Below, piece by piece: positions 1 to 12,300 of a DNA stretch of 64,000 nt. The DNA lies in NCBI RefSeq assembly GCF_963576615.1, contig NC_088711.1, forward strand, positions 3,038,001 to 3,102,000, written 5' to 3'. The first letter of the stretch is position 1, and each line of letters begins with the position of its first letter. The stretch comes from Watersipora subatra. Its lineage: Eukaryota > Bryozoa > Gymnolaemata > Cheilostomatida > Watersiporidae. Under the pieces are notes generated by a model. The model saw only the letters and a program-made list of their open reading frames with translations, had not been told where the DNA came from and searched no databases. Made by a program: the position numbers and the translations under genes.

Positions 1-775
1 ATTACTCTGAAGAAAATCACAATATCTGCCCAGTAAATGATTTTTACAAACGAGTAAATTTGGCCATTGTCACACATTAAAAATGCATATCCAATTTAAT
101 GAAATGTAATAATTCTGAAGTCTACATGTCAGCAGTATCAATATTGAAAAAGCTTGCAACAATATTATAGACTGGTGGTGTTGAGCTTGATTTAGCTCAG
201 ACGCTGATAAATTCTTACAGAAATTGTAATCTTTTTAGACTTTTAGGAGTGCTGGTAGCCTATGCAGTTTTCTTTTACTACCAAGGCTGATTTTGTGAGG
301 TAAGTCTGTGACATTCACATTAGGGCAGTTGCTAGCAGATTATATAGTAACCCACATACAAAAAGTTAGCTTTAAATACTGATACTGACAAATAATGAAC
401 ATGTTGTGAGAAAACCCAAACTACTGACTAGTTTTACTTTTGGTAAACAATCAGATTTAGGAGTTGATATTATTTTTCAATAACTATAAGTAAACTACAG
501 ACAGAATTGAGGTGGTTACACTCTATCATGTGATGTTAGTTACCACAAACAACCAGCATTTGATTGTGGTAGCTATGATCTTGTGTTGAGGGTATGCAAC
601 AAAAAGGAACTTTATGAAACCATATCAAAGAAAGCGTGAGTACAAGCAAAGTCATGATAAAACCGTTATCATGGCTTAACACACCAAAAATAACATTAAT
701 AAAATGCAGTGCTATTTAAAAAAAATTGGACAGCTATGATGTAACATTATGAAATCTGGTAAAATGCAAAAACTT
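1..775. other. Left flank, no gene recognised
   Basis: AT-rich sequence with no long reading frame on either strand, no tandem array and no obvious inverted repeat. It could be 3' flank or intron of a gene lying mostly outside the window on the minus strand, because a small minus-strand reading frame ends at 776, but nothing here proves it. Confidence 0.4.
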
Positions 776-934
776 TTAGACTTTTGTTAACTTCCTCTTC
801 GTGCTTTCTTTACTAGCTGTTCTTACTATAGCATGACAAATTTTATACATTGGTGTAAACAGGATTGCAAATTTCATTAATTCCATGATGAGTGGTACAT
901 TGATCAGATCTTTTGGAACAAGCCAATCAAACAT
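776..934 (-). CDS. Small minus-strand ORF, 52 codons, unidentified
   Basis: Reading on the minus strand from an ATG at 934-932 to a TAA at 778-776 gives 52 residues starting MFDWLVPKDLINVPLIMELM and ending in the basic tail STKRKLTKV. The middle (about residues 11-30) is hydrophobic enough for one membrane segment. The open frame continues upstream of the ATG to a stop near 988, but I see no good AG acceptor in that stretch. It may therefore be the last exon of a spliced gene, a stand-alone small protein, or chance. I do not recognise the family. Confidence 0.2.
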   Translation of the reverse strand: MFDWLVPKDLINVPLIMELMKFAILFTPMYKICHAIVRTASKESTKRKLTKV

Positions 935-1684
935 TGTAGCATGCACAAACAAGTCGATAGAAAAAAGTTGATAAGATTGATTTTATCGACACACAAAGTA
1001 ACAAATACCAGAAATGAATGATATAGCTAGAAACACATAGTATACACAAGTATACTTATATAGCTAATATATATATTAAGTACAGTTAATATGTCTATGT
1101 AGAAATAAGACACTAAAACCAGTTGCCATATTAGAACAGTGAACTGCTAAGATGGACCAGCCCCCGAGCAGCCAAAGATGCGTGCCAGAACGTTGTGCAA
1201 TGAGTGCCTACATTATTGATATATCAGATGTATAAGTTGAATGTCGTCAATCCTAAATATAATCTGTGATATAATGGTTGTTGTGCATATAGTATCCCCT
1301 TGTCAAACAAAAATATCTTGAGCCAGTCTACGTGTAATAGGTAATGAAGACCATAAAAAGTTGGTCACCACCCATTCTCGCTGGTTTTACTTGATAGACA
1401 GCTGTTGCTTTCTTGACGCGGAGTTCTTGCCCAAAGTGTATAAACACTTTATTTTTGAAACTTTAAAATATTTATGGTATTAAAAGCCAACGGTATCTTC
1501 TAACCTAATAAACAACATTGTCTGTACAAATTAATAAGCAAAATTCACCTAATTCTTAGAATAAAAATGAGCGTAAGTTTCAAAGACTACAACTATGACC
1601 AGCCCTAAAACAACAAATTTAAAAATACAATCAAAGCAATTTGTTCGTATTCATAAAGTCTCAGTCAATAATATTCAGACTAAC
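935..1684. other. Spacer between small ORF and the SDCBP promoter
   Basis: No coding signal that I can support. At the right edge, on the minus strand, an ATG in good context (GATATGGCGG, ATG at 1738-1736) opens 17 codons that stop exactly at a possible GTTAGT donor (1684-1679). This could be a first exon of a divergent transcript or a chance ORF. Confidence 0.3.
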
Positions 1685-1929
1685 CTAAGCGTATTGATAA
1701 AATCGGTGTCGATGATTGTTACTGTGGAGTTCCGCCATATCTGACCTAAAATTTAGATTTCCGATGGCGATCCTACTAATTCGCAGTTTCGATTTTGCAA
1801 AATGAAACTCAATTTGCGTCACTCCGATCTAACTTTAAAAAAGAGTTGGCTCCTCGATCTTTTCAACAACCAACAGTCGTCCGAGGGAACAACTACGAAT
1901 GATATGCTATTGGGAGACCCTAAATAAAC

Positions 1930-2094
1930 TAGAATGACGTTATCTACTCATGTGACCATACGTCATGCCTATGACTCAGGACGCAACCGCCAGTTAGTAT
2001 AAAGTTTTGAGATTATTGTCTCGTGACAGTACTTACTACTGAAGCGACTCGCAGCGCTCGTCTTGTTCTTTAACACTACATTTACTTTTAATTT
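1930..2094 (+). promoter_or_regulatory. SDCBP: SDCBP core promoter and noncoding first exon
   Basis: A TATAAAG box lies at 1998-2004, which would put transcription start near 2028-2032. Upstream, two CRE half sites face each other (TGACGT at 1935-1940 and ACGTCA at 1960-1965) around an E-box-like CATGTGAC (1949-1956). A strong donor GTAAGT begins at 2095, so a noncoding exon of about 65 bases ending at 2094 is likely, spliced to the acceptor TTTGTAG just before the coding exon. Transcription start and factors are inferred from motifs only. Confidence 0.5.
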
Positions 2095-2382
2095 GTAAGT
2101 ATACACCTTATTAGGAAGTGATTAGTATCAGTTGTTTTGTGTTGAATAGTTTTTGATGTTTGCGAGTTGCTCCAGGTTGACCGTCCCTTACTTGTAAGGC
2201 GCAGATAATACGGTGTTAATAATACTGTGTTGCGGTTTTCAGGTTTTCATTTTGTTTTATTCTTTGTTCTACCAGTGTGCACTTACGGTGGACAAATAGG
2301 ACTGTCGTGTTTTACCATTTCATACGCTTGTTCGTTGGTTTTGATACTAAACAAAATGTGCTTTATAAATTTGTAGGACACG

Positions 2383-5300
2383 ATGTCCAGTTTATACCCA
2401 TCACTTGAGGATATGAAGGTGGATCAGATGCAGAAGGCACAAAATGCTGTCGCTCAACATATGGCCGCGCCTTCTCAGCCACAGATACAATATCCTATGC
2501 CCAGCCAGCCTGGTGCGCCTCCTTCATATGCTTCCGGACAAGCTCATGCTAACCCTGCATATGGGGCAGTTACTTCTTCTGTTTCCAGCTTATATCCTTC
2601 GTTGGATGATTACATGGGTTTGGACCTTGCCCTTGTCAGGCAAACCACACCTCAAAACCAGATGCAGGTGAGAAATTAATATCGTATGTATATTTAGTAC
2701 ATATCACATTTTTAACTTATTAACTTATTATAGCTGTTCTAAAACTGTATTGCTTGCTTCATATCATACAGCATGGGTTTTAGGTTGTTCCACGTGCCGG
2801 TCAGAGTCAAATGATGGTTGCTCCAGTGAGTGGGAATGATGTTGGCATTCAGAGGGCAGAAATTAAAAACGGCATTAGGGAGATCATCTGTTGTAAAGAT
2901 GGTGATGGAAAAATTGGTTTGAGAGTGCGAGCCGTGAACAAAGGCGTGTTCGTGGCATTTGTCCACAAAAATTCTCCAGGTAATTTAAACTACATTCTAT
3001 CAAAAGCATTTTATCAATGCTTTTGTTTTATGTTTAGCCAGGCAAGTCAGTTTTGGCTTTCTGCTATGTACAGGTTTTGGTGTTTGTGGCCAGTAGACTG
3101 GCTAACTTTGTTCAAGCATATTGACTCTATTTGTTTCGGCAAGTTTTGGCCATTTTAGCTGATATTGCAGTGTTTTACAGAAATATGTAACATACATGTA
3201 TAGAATAAAGCAGCCAATCAAAATTCATGTTCCTGGTAAATTTTCAGCATCGATGGCTGGGCTCAGGTTTGGTGATCAGATCTTACAAATAGATGGACAA
3301 ACAGTGGCTGGCTGGGACACAGATAGAACAATGGATGTCCTGAAGAAAACAAGCCCAGAAAGGATTAGTTTTGCTGTGCGTGACAGGTGAGCATTGGCCA
3401 CACTCTCAAGCATTGTAAGGCTTAGAGGTAGAATGAATATTCTTTTTCCTGTTCGATGAATGTTGAAAAACCACCGAAGCTCCTAAAAATGTTCATGAAT
3501 TGTGTTGCAACATTGTTGATAGCCTAATGTAGTTCCTTATCAGGAATGACGTAGCTCTGTCATAACGGGGTGTGTTCATCATCACGCGCTCATCAGCCAT
3601 TAATGAATATTCTCTTCCATTAATCATGTGTATGTGTTTGAATTCACGCTTATGTATTGGTAGTAAATAGTGATACTAGCCTCATTTTATACTGCTAATG
3701 ACAATTAGGTTGTAAATACTGGAGCTTGCATAAATTTATCCAATCAACAAGCTGGTCTGGGTGCTCGCAGAGCTAGAGCAAACTGCTAAATGCATTGATG
3801 TTGTGTTCACCATGTGCAAGATTAGTCATGTTATGCCTAGACCATGCATAAAGCAAGTTAGTATTATTATATATTTATATTGTGTTAGAAGAGCAACTAT
3901 TTGCTTAGGATGAATCTAGTTGTTGGTTCACTCGACCAAATACACCACATCAATAAGACAATATTGGTTGTCGAGGAACCGACATTACTTTCTTTTGCTA
4001 CCCTTGACCATTCATTGACTTCTCATAAAATCATTGCTCATCGTAACCTGAGTAAAACAATCATTCATTCATTTGGCAGGCCATTTGAAAGGACAATTAC
4101 TATGCAAAAGGACAGCATGGGCCATATTGGATTCATGTTCAAGAGTGGAAAGATCACCACACTCGTAAAAGATTCATCGGCGGCTCGTAACGGAGTTTTA
4201 ACAGAGCATCAGCTAATTGAAGTGAATGGACAGAATGTGGTTGGGCTGAAGGACAAGGAAATAGGAGATATTGTATCGGAAGCACCTACCACTGTTACTA
4301 TTACCATCATGCCAACAGTGCTTTATGAGCACATTGTCAAATGGTGAGTTATCCTGCAAATAACAAAACGAATCATAGTTTCTATTATAAATCCAGTTTG
4401 TTAATATTTTCATCACTTTTAGATCAGGTGATATAATGCCGTTAGGGTCAGTGTTATTGATTAGGGTCAGTGTTATTGGTTAGAGTCAGTGTTATTGGTT
4501 AGAGTCAGTGTTATTGGTTAGAGTCAGTGTTATTGGTTAGGGTCAGTGTTATTGGTTAGGGTCAGTGTTATTGGTTAGGGTCAGTGTTATTGGTTAGGGT
4601 CAGTGTTATTGGTTAGGGCCAGTGTTATTGGTTAGGGTCAGCGTTATTGGTTAGGGTCAGCGTTATTGGTTAGGGTCAGCGTTATTGGTTAGGGTCAGCG
4701 TTATTGGTTAGGGTCAGCGTTATTGGTTAGGGTCAGCGTTATTGGTTAGGGTCAGCGTTATTGGTTAGGGTCAGCGTTATTGGTTAGGGTCAGCGTTATT
4801 GGTTAGGGTCAGCGTTATTGGTTAGGGTCAGCGTTATTGGTTAGGGTCAGCGTTATTGGTTAGGGTCAGCGTTATTGGTTAGGGTCAGCGTTATTGGTTA
4901 GGGTCAGCGTTATTGGTTAGGGTCAGCGTTATTGGTTAGGGTCAGCGTTATTGGTTAGGGTCAGCGTTATTGGTTAGGGTCAGCGTTATTGGTTAGGGTC
5001 AGCGTTATTGGTTAGGGTCAGCGTTATTGGTTAGGGTCAGCGTTATTGGTTAGGGTCAGCGTTATTGGCTAGGGTCAGCGTTATTGGCTAGGGTCAGCGT
5101 TATTGGTTAGGGTCAGCGTTATTGGTTAGGGTCAGCGTTATTGGTTAGGGTCAGCGTTATTGGTTAGGGTCAGCGTTATTGGTTAGGGTCAGCGTTATTG
5201 GTTAGGGTCAGCGTTATTGGTTAGGGTCAGCGTTATTGTGTTCATTTGAGGGTTTTATTTGTCATTCATACTATATTATACATCAGCTCCAGTCCAGCAG

Positions 5301-5709
5301 CCTATTTCATTAAATTACCATGCGTTGTGGTGGAAATATCACAGAACTACTGGTGTGCTACCTACACGTTGACTGGTATAGAAGCAATACAAATAGGTAG
5401 TCGAATGCTTAGATGGTATAACCTGTGTTATTATTCCCGCATATGGCCCTTTTATGGCTCATCAATATAATTTGCGATCATGTTTGTTTATCTATATACG
5501 TATATACCTTTTTCTTTATCCATGGAACAGTTGCTCATTTTTACCTTTCTGCCATGCAGTTCTCTGTAGTCTGTATACAGTAACCACAAATCATTGAAAT
5601 CTATACAAAATAATTTTAGCATTGTGTAAGTATTATTCGTTCGCTTCATTGTAGCATGGGATCCAGCTTATTGAAGAAGCTTATGGACCACTCTATTCCT
5701 GACTTTTAA
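2383..5709 (+). CDS. SDCBP: Syntenin (syndecan-binding protein), tandem PDZ adaptor
   Basis: Five coding exons: 2383-2667, 2784-2979, 3248-3386, 4080-4343 and 5655-5709, all GT-AG with matching phases (0,1,2,2), 312 residues against 298 in human. Syntenin is a cytosolic scaffold whose two PDZ domains bind syndecan and other receptor tails and PIP2; its N-terminal LYPXL motifs recruit ALIX for exosome and endosomal budding. Seen here: LYPSL at residues 4-8 and 70-74, the pre-PDZ segment [23 protein letters not shown]1 about residues 126-206 with carboxylate loop KIGLR, PDZ2 about 210-285 with loop HIGF, and a short C-tail ending HSIPDF (vertebrates end near HTIPEV). The start is the first ATG after the acceptor, and the family begins the same way. 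I see two LYPXL motifs where vertebrates have three. Intron 4 holds a 0.8-kb minisatellite. Confidence 0.96.
4438..5238 (+). repeat. 19-bp minisatellite with TTAGGG in every unit
   Basis: About 42 head-to-tail copies of GGTTAGGGTCAGCGTTATT in SDCBP intron 4. Left-end units carry AGTG in place of AGCG and some carry TTAGAG, so variants are concentrated at the left and the right two thirds are nearly uniform. Each unit contains the animal telomere hexamer TTAGGG plus 13 other bases. No coding role is likely. Confidence 0.97.
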
Positions 5710-6318
5710 ACAACCGGATATTACCAAAGCAGACATCTAGCTTTAAAAGCTGTCTCGATTTTTAATTGTGCTCAGGTAACACTGCAGGAGGACCCCAGGG
5801 GAAGTGTTCGAAGTGTGCAAGGAGAAATCTAATTTATATTTGTTACATGTATTTTTTATATCTGTATATATTCTTTATGAGTTGCTGTTTACACTCTGAT
5901 TGTTGTATTAATATTATGAGACTCAAAAGATTTATTCATATTATGTTTAACTCATTGTTTGCCACATTTATTTACTTGTCGTATACAAAAGAATTTTGGA
6001 CTGTCAAATAACAACACTAAGAGTTATGCAGGTTTTGTAGCTAAAGTATGCTGTTACACTCAGCTAAGTATACTACATATCTCAAAGGAATTGAAGAGTC
6101 AGAAGTTTGCAATAGTGATAAAGCCAATAATCAATATAACTAGAGGCCTGTTAAATTCAGAGTTAATCCGTTGAGATGCCCAAGGTACAAAAATCAATAA
6201 CTCGGACTTGATCATCTGCAGCCATACCGCTGTAGGTCTCAGACAAAGAATGTAAATGAGTAACAACTAACAACACGTGTAAGCTAGATGACACCTCAAC
6301 AATATACTTGTACATGTA
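5710..6318. other. Convergent 3' ends of SDCBP and ANKRD29
   Basis: About 600 bp between the SDCBP stop (5707-5709) and the ANKRD29 stop (6321-6319, minus strand). It must hold both 3' untranslated regions. I see no plus-strand AATAAA. For the minus strand, AATAAA (TTTATT on +) occurs at about 5931 and 5966, inside what would be SDCBP 3' sequence, so the two transcripts may overlap. Confidence 0.45.
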
Positions 6319-9300
6319 TCACAAACTGTTCAACATCTCTTGAATGACCTTGGATTTGTTTTCCTCCGCTATATCTTGGCACGTTTTTCCTTCCTACAAA
6401 TATACATATTGTTGTGTACAACGCCAGCAGAGCATATTACACCATGAATCGCAACCATCACATAATGGTGGTGATGAGGTCAATACATGAACATTTATTT
6501 AGAAGTCTTTTTTCTCATTAGCTAACGAATTGAGGCCCTTTTTGCTAACGTACACTAGTTCACTATTGTATGTATATATGTGAGTGTAATATAAGTTTAT
6601 TATGTTGTACATTAACGCTCCCGCCAAGTAAAATAGTCATAAAAGTTGGCAAGCTCAATTAGTCGTCGTGCTATTTTGTAAAAAAAGACAGACCCATTTA
6701 CGAACCATAGCACTGTTGCAATAGTTTCATCGCTTGCTTACTCCACGTTATTCTGAAAGAACAGATCTAGCTAGACACTCACAGAGTTCTTGATGTTTCG
6801 ATTGGCTCCATGGTCTAACAAAAGCTTGACTATGCTGCTGTGATTGAACATGCATGCCGCATGCATTGCAGTTTCACCATTCTGACAAAGACATAATACA
6901 GCTATTCAAAGTCTGTGAAGATGAAATAACATCATCATAGTAGAAAGTAATTCATAAGAAGCCTTACAGTTGAAAGGAACTTATCAGTACGCTCAAAGAC
7001 CAGCTTTGATTAGATAATACAATTGCACAGCTAAAATGAGAATAGCAACTACAGAAATAGGTAGAAGTACTAGCCACTGCGATTAACATAATCAACACCT
7101 GCGAGTTGTAATCCGAGCAGCTACACAATTTCACCACAAACCGATGCGCATACTGAAAAGTTAGAAGAAACAGCACGGCATGTGAAAGTTTACAGACCCA
7201 GATAAATGCAGAGAATTGGTCAATGAAATCAGTAACAACGTAGGTTCAAATTTAATTTTTGAACTAACCTCTAGTTACTAACAAGTAAGATGTAAATCAA
7301 ATAGTATGCTATGGAGAGTCCTGTTCAGACTGAGCAGTCAGAGAAGACGCGCAGGATGAGGTGAGTCAAGAAGGGTATGACAAGTGATTATTAAAAAACA
7401 CATTTCTAAAAATAAAGAAATGATTCATTCTGTTTCATACCAAGTTCTCTTTTAATAGTTAGTTTGCCTCTGAAGCCGGCGTCATATGATGGTTTACTGC
7501 ACTATTGTCAGCATTGTAAGACAAGGGGGGCATTGTCGGCATTGTAAGACAAGGGGGCATTGTCAGCATTGTAAGACAAGGGGGCATTGTCGGCATTGTA
7601 AGACAAGGGGCATTGTCAGCATTGTAAGACAAGGGGGCATTGTCAGCATTGTAAGACAAGGGGGCATTGTCAGCATTGTAAGACAAGGGGGCATTGTCAG
7701 CATTGTAAGACAAGGGGGCATTGTCAGCATTGTAAGACAAGGGGGCATTGTCGGCATTGTAAGACAAGGGGCATTGTCAGCATTGTAAGACAAGGGGGCA
7801 TTGTCAGCATTGTAAGACAAGGGGGCATTGTTAGCATTGTAAGACAAGAGGGCATTGTCAGCATTGAAAGACAAGGGGGCATTGTCAGCATTGTAAGACA
7901 AGGGGGCATTGTTAGCATTGTAAGACAAGGGGCATTGTCGGCATTGTAAGACAAGGGGCATTGTCAGCATTGTAAGACAAGGGGGCATTGTTAGCATTGT
8001 AAGACAAGGGGGCATTGTTAGCATTGAAAGACAAGGGGGCATTGTTAGCATTGTAAGACAAGGGGGCATTGTCAGCATTGTAAGACAAGGGGGCATTGTT
8101 AGCATTGTAAGACAAGGGGGCATTGTTAGCATTGTAAGACAAGGGGGCATTGTTAGCATTGTAAGACAAGGGGGCATTGTTAGCATTGTAAGACAAGGGG
8201 GCATTGTCGGCATTGTAAGACAAGGGGGCATTGTGAGCATTGTAAGACAAGGGGGCATTGTTAGCATTGTAAGACAAGGGGGCATTGTCAGCATTGTAAG
8301 ACAAGGGGGCATTGTCGGCATTGTAAGACAAGGGGCATTGTCAGCATTGTAAGACAAGGGGGCATTGTCAGCATTGTAAGACAAGGGGGCATTGTTAGCA
8401 TTGTAAGACAAGAGGGCATTGTCAGCATTGAAAGACAAGGGGGCATTGTCAGCATTGTAAGACAAGGGGGCATTGTTAGCATTGTAAGACAAGGGGCATT
8501 GTCGGCATTGTAAGACAAGGGGCATTGTCAGCATTGTAAGACAAGGGGGCATTGTTAGCATTGTAAGACAAGGGGGCATTGTTAGCATTGAAAGACAAGG
8601 GGGCATTGTTAGCATTGTAAGACAAGGGGGCATTGTCAGCATTGTAAGACAAGGGGGCATTGTTAGCATTGTAAGACAAGGGGGCATTGTTAGCATTGTA
8701 AGACAAGGGGGCATTGTTAGCATTGTAAGACAAGGGGGCATTGTTAGCATTGTAAGACAAGGGGGCATTGTCGGCATTGTAAGACAAGGGGGCATTGTCA
8801 GCATTGAAAGACAAGGGGGCATTGTGAGCATTGTAAGACAAGGGGGCATTGTTAGCATTGTAAGACAAGGGGGCATTGTTAGCATTGTAAGACAAGGGGG
8901 CATTGTTAGCATTGTAAGACAAGGGGGCATTGTTAGCATTGTAAGACAAGGGGCATTGTCAGCATTGTAAGACAAGGGGGCATTGTTAGCATTGTAAGAC
9001 AAGGGGGCATTGTTAGCATTGTAAGACAAGGGGGCATTGTCAGCATTGTAAGACAAGGGGGCATTGTTAGCATTGTAAGACAAGGGGGCATTGTCAGCAT
9101 TGTAAGACAAGGGGGCATTGTTAGCATTGTAAGACAAGGGGGCATTGTCAGCATTGTAAGACAAGGGGGCATTGTCGGCATTGTAAGACAAGGGGCATTG
9201 TCAGCATTGTAAGACAAGGGGGCATTGTCAGCATTGTAAGACAAGGGGGCATTGTTAGCATTGTAAGACAAGGGGGCATTGTTAGCATTGTAAGACAAGG

Positions 9301-12300
9301 GGGCATTGTTAGCATTGTAAGACAAGGGGGCATTGTTAGCATTGTAAGACAAGGGGGCATTGTCAGCATTGTAAGACAAAGGGGCATTGTTAGCATTGTA
9401 AGACAAGGGGGCATTGTCGGCATTGTAAGACAAGGGGGCATTGTCGGCATTGTAAGACAAGGGGGCATTGTCAGCATTGTAAGACAAGGGGGCATTGTCA
9501 GCATTGTAAGACAAGGGGGCATTGTCAGCATTGTAAGACAAGGGGGCATTGTCAGCATTGTAAGACAAGGGGGCATTGTTAGCATTGTAAGACAAGGGGG
9601 CATTGTCAGCATTGTAAGACAAGGGGCATGTGGTTAATATCTTTCTTCACTATTATAACATCTTATTCTTGTAGATAATAAATACAGCTAATGTTTGATT
9701 TTATGTCAGCATGTATAACCTTCACAATAATCGATATTGTATAAATCAGGAAACACATTCTTATTCATGGTAATTTTACATATAGGCATAAAAACCGCGC
9801 GAGTAGGACTATAGTCTATATGAGATATATAAAATGAACTAAACCGAAATTATTTGAGTATAAGCAATGTTGACTTTGGCTAGCATAACCTTATCCCAAA
9901 TAATAAATAGAAGCTGCTGCTGAATCATTGCATGTTCGCTGCCTCAATCTAGTGCTGTAGTACGATGGGTATCAACTCAACACTGCAGTCTAATATCCAA
10001 GACATGTATAACCTTTAAAATGCTATATCGAAAGCGTGTTTAACACTACACGAATTTTGTTTGCAGTACAACACGCGCTCTAAAATAAGAACAACCTTTG
10101 CGCATTTGTTTAGACTCAGTGCTAGGATCAGGATTACATTGTAATTGAGGACTGATGATGGATTGCTATGGTAGTTCTTTCCTACAGCAATTAAACTACA
10201 TGTATGAGCAATACAGAAGACGAAGTCAAGGGCAAAGTTACATTATGCAAATGCAGTACTAAAATGCCATGAAACCCTGTTAGATTATGTTATTCGTGCA
10301 AGTCTACAAACTAAGTACATGTAATGAGATTATTCCAGTAGCTTTAAAGGGGAACTCCCCTGAGAACTTGTAGAATCGAGTAGTACTAGTGCCAGTATAT
10401 CGGTAGCATAATTAGCAACTTCATAGGGTAGCAGATAAATAGTGAGAGCAGGTTTTGTAATGTAAATATCATCACAAATGTTCTAGAGATAGGAAAAGCA
10501 GACTTAAGACTTAGTGTTCTACTTCAAAATTCAGTGCAGCGCCTCTGAAATTTATTCAATACTTCAGTAGGTCTATGGAAAGTGGAGAGATTGCTTTATC
10601 AAGTGCACAAGTTGTTAGATGGTTCGAAGCTAGTCTGACGACGGGACTTCGTAGAAGATGAACTCTGTAAGGAATGATGAAAATGTTGAGTGGATCAGAG
10701 ACCTTGTTTGATACGACTGTTGTTGAACTACCAGATTGTTTGTGGAAGACTTACAAAGCTTAACTAAAGACTTAGAAATGAAGGAATTTTCAGTGAAGTT
10801 TGTGTAAAGGAACTTCACTTTTGAACAGAAAAAGGACTGAAGAGCCATCCGCATGATGCCTGATAACGACCCAGATTTCCTTTTCAATGTGGTTTGTGGT
10901 GATAAAACACGGATTTTTGAGAATGCTCCTAAAACAAAATGCCCAAGTCGAGAATTGCACCTGCAAAGTTTCTTCAACCCAGAATGCCAAGAATGAGCAA
11001 ATCAGGAGGCACAATAATGCTGACGTTCCTTTGGTATAAAGGAAAGATTGTCAATGCAGAATCTGCAGGTTCTTAGAAACTTACAGAAATGAATTCATCA
11101 TTCAGGGGCCACCATCAAGGACAAATTGATGTTACATCATGACAACGCGCCTCCTCACACTGCGCTATCCATTAGAGAATATATAACATGAAAAGCATAA
11201 TGCTTGTACTATAGCCTCCACAATTTTTAGAGTTACGCCCAAAAGCCTTCTTTCTATTCCCAAGAGTTAAGAATCATCTCACAGGACCATCCATTGAAAA
11301 TTCGTGACATCAAAATGGTCATGATGAAACAATTTGAAGGTAATAACAGCTCTAAGTTCTAGCAATGCCATGAGGCTTGGAAACTATCTTGAAGATAAAG
11401 TTGATTAGTAATTTTGTCAACCAACAACCTAGTAGAGAGTCTCATTACTTAGTTTGCATACCTCGAATGTCACACCTGGTGATTCATGACAAAGCGAGAG
11501 GATTTGTTAATAATAATTTACTAATCGTTTGGGATCATCTTTATAGTTATAAGCTTTTCTCTCTAGTTAAAAATAAGGTTTATATGTGCTGTTTTACAGT
11601 ATATACTCTTATTTTACATAGAACATAGCGGTATATCGACTATTATTTTCTACCATAGTTACTAAATGCTTCATGAGTTGTTGCAGTGATTGCTAAAACA
11701 GGATTAATCTAGACTGAAAGGCTGTCTCAAGACCCTGTCTGCCTTTACTAGTAGAATTGCTGCCTCCTACTTAAAATGTCGTCTTTATAAATTAAATGTT
11801 TTGATGGAAGTAATCCATGCAAAAACATATCAATAAATTGTTCCCTTTACTGGCCGACATATCCCTAAATCTTGTGAAATCGTATTTCCACAAACGTTAG
11901 TCATGATGCAAAGACTCCTAGACCGCCACAACCAACTTCATAGATGAGGTAACATTTCCGTATTACGCACATGGCAGATCGCCCAAGGCACACTCGTATT
12001 GCTCAATACTCACTAAAGCCTGGTTCAATACTCGTTAACATGTTTGTACTACGAGCATGACAAATGTGGAGAACTAAAAGACTATAAATAACTTCTGTAG
12101 AATTGGCGGGCACCATTTGAGGAAACCAATTGAGTGTATGATAACATTGATTCCCAGAACAATGACACATTGTTAGATTATTAGATGGATACTAAGATCG
12201 TTTGATCCTAATATAAAATGAAGAGCTCACCTAATGTAGATCATAAGGTACAATCTACTGTAGTCCTTTACTATGTCCAATGATTTTATTTCCTAGAATG

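Noticed and set aside
2772-2783. Alternative acceptor 12 bases upstream in SDCBP exon 2
   Set aside because: Using it would put a TAG in frame; the acceptor ending at 2783 gives the conserved sequence.
4438-5238. Interstitial telomere
   Set aside because: TTAGGG occurs once per 19 bp, not as contiguous hexamers; it is a minisatellite that contains the hexamer.
7563-9191. A 542-codon minus-strand open frame and several shorter ones across the 27-bp array
   Set aside because: The unit is a multiple of three and lacks stops in several frames; both strands are open at once. It lies in an intron of ANKRD29.
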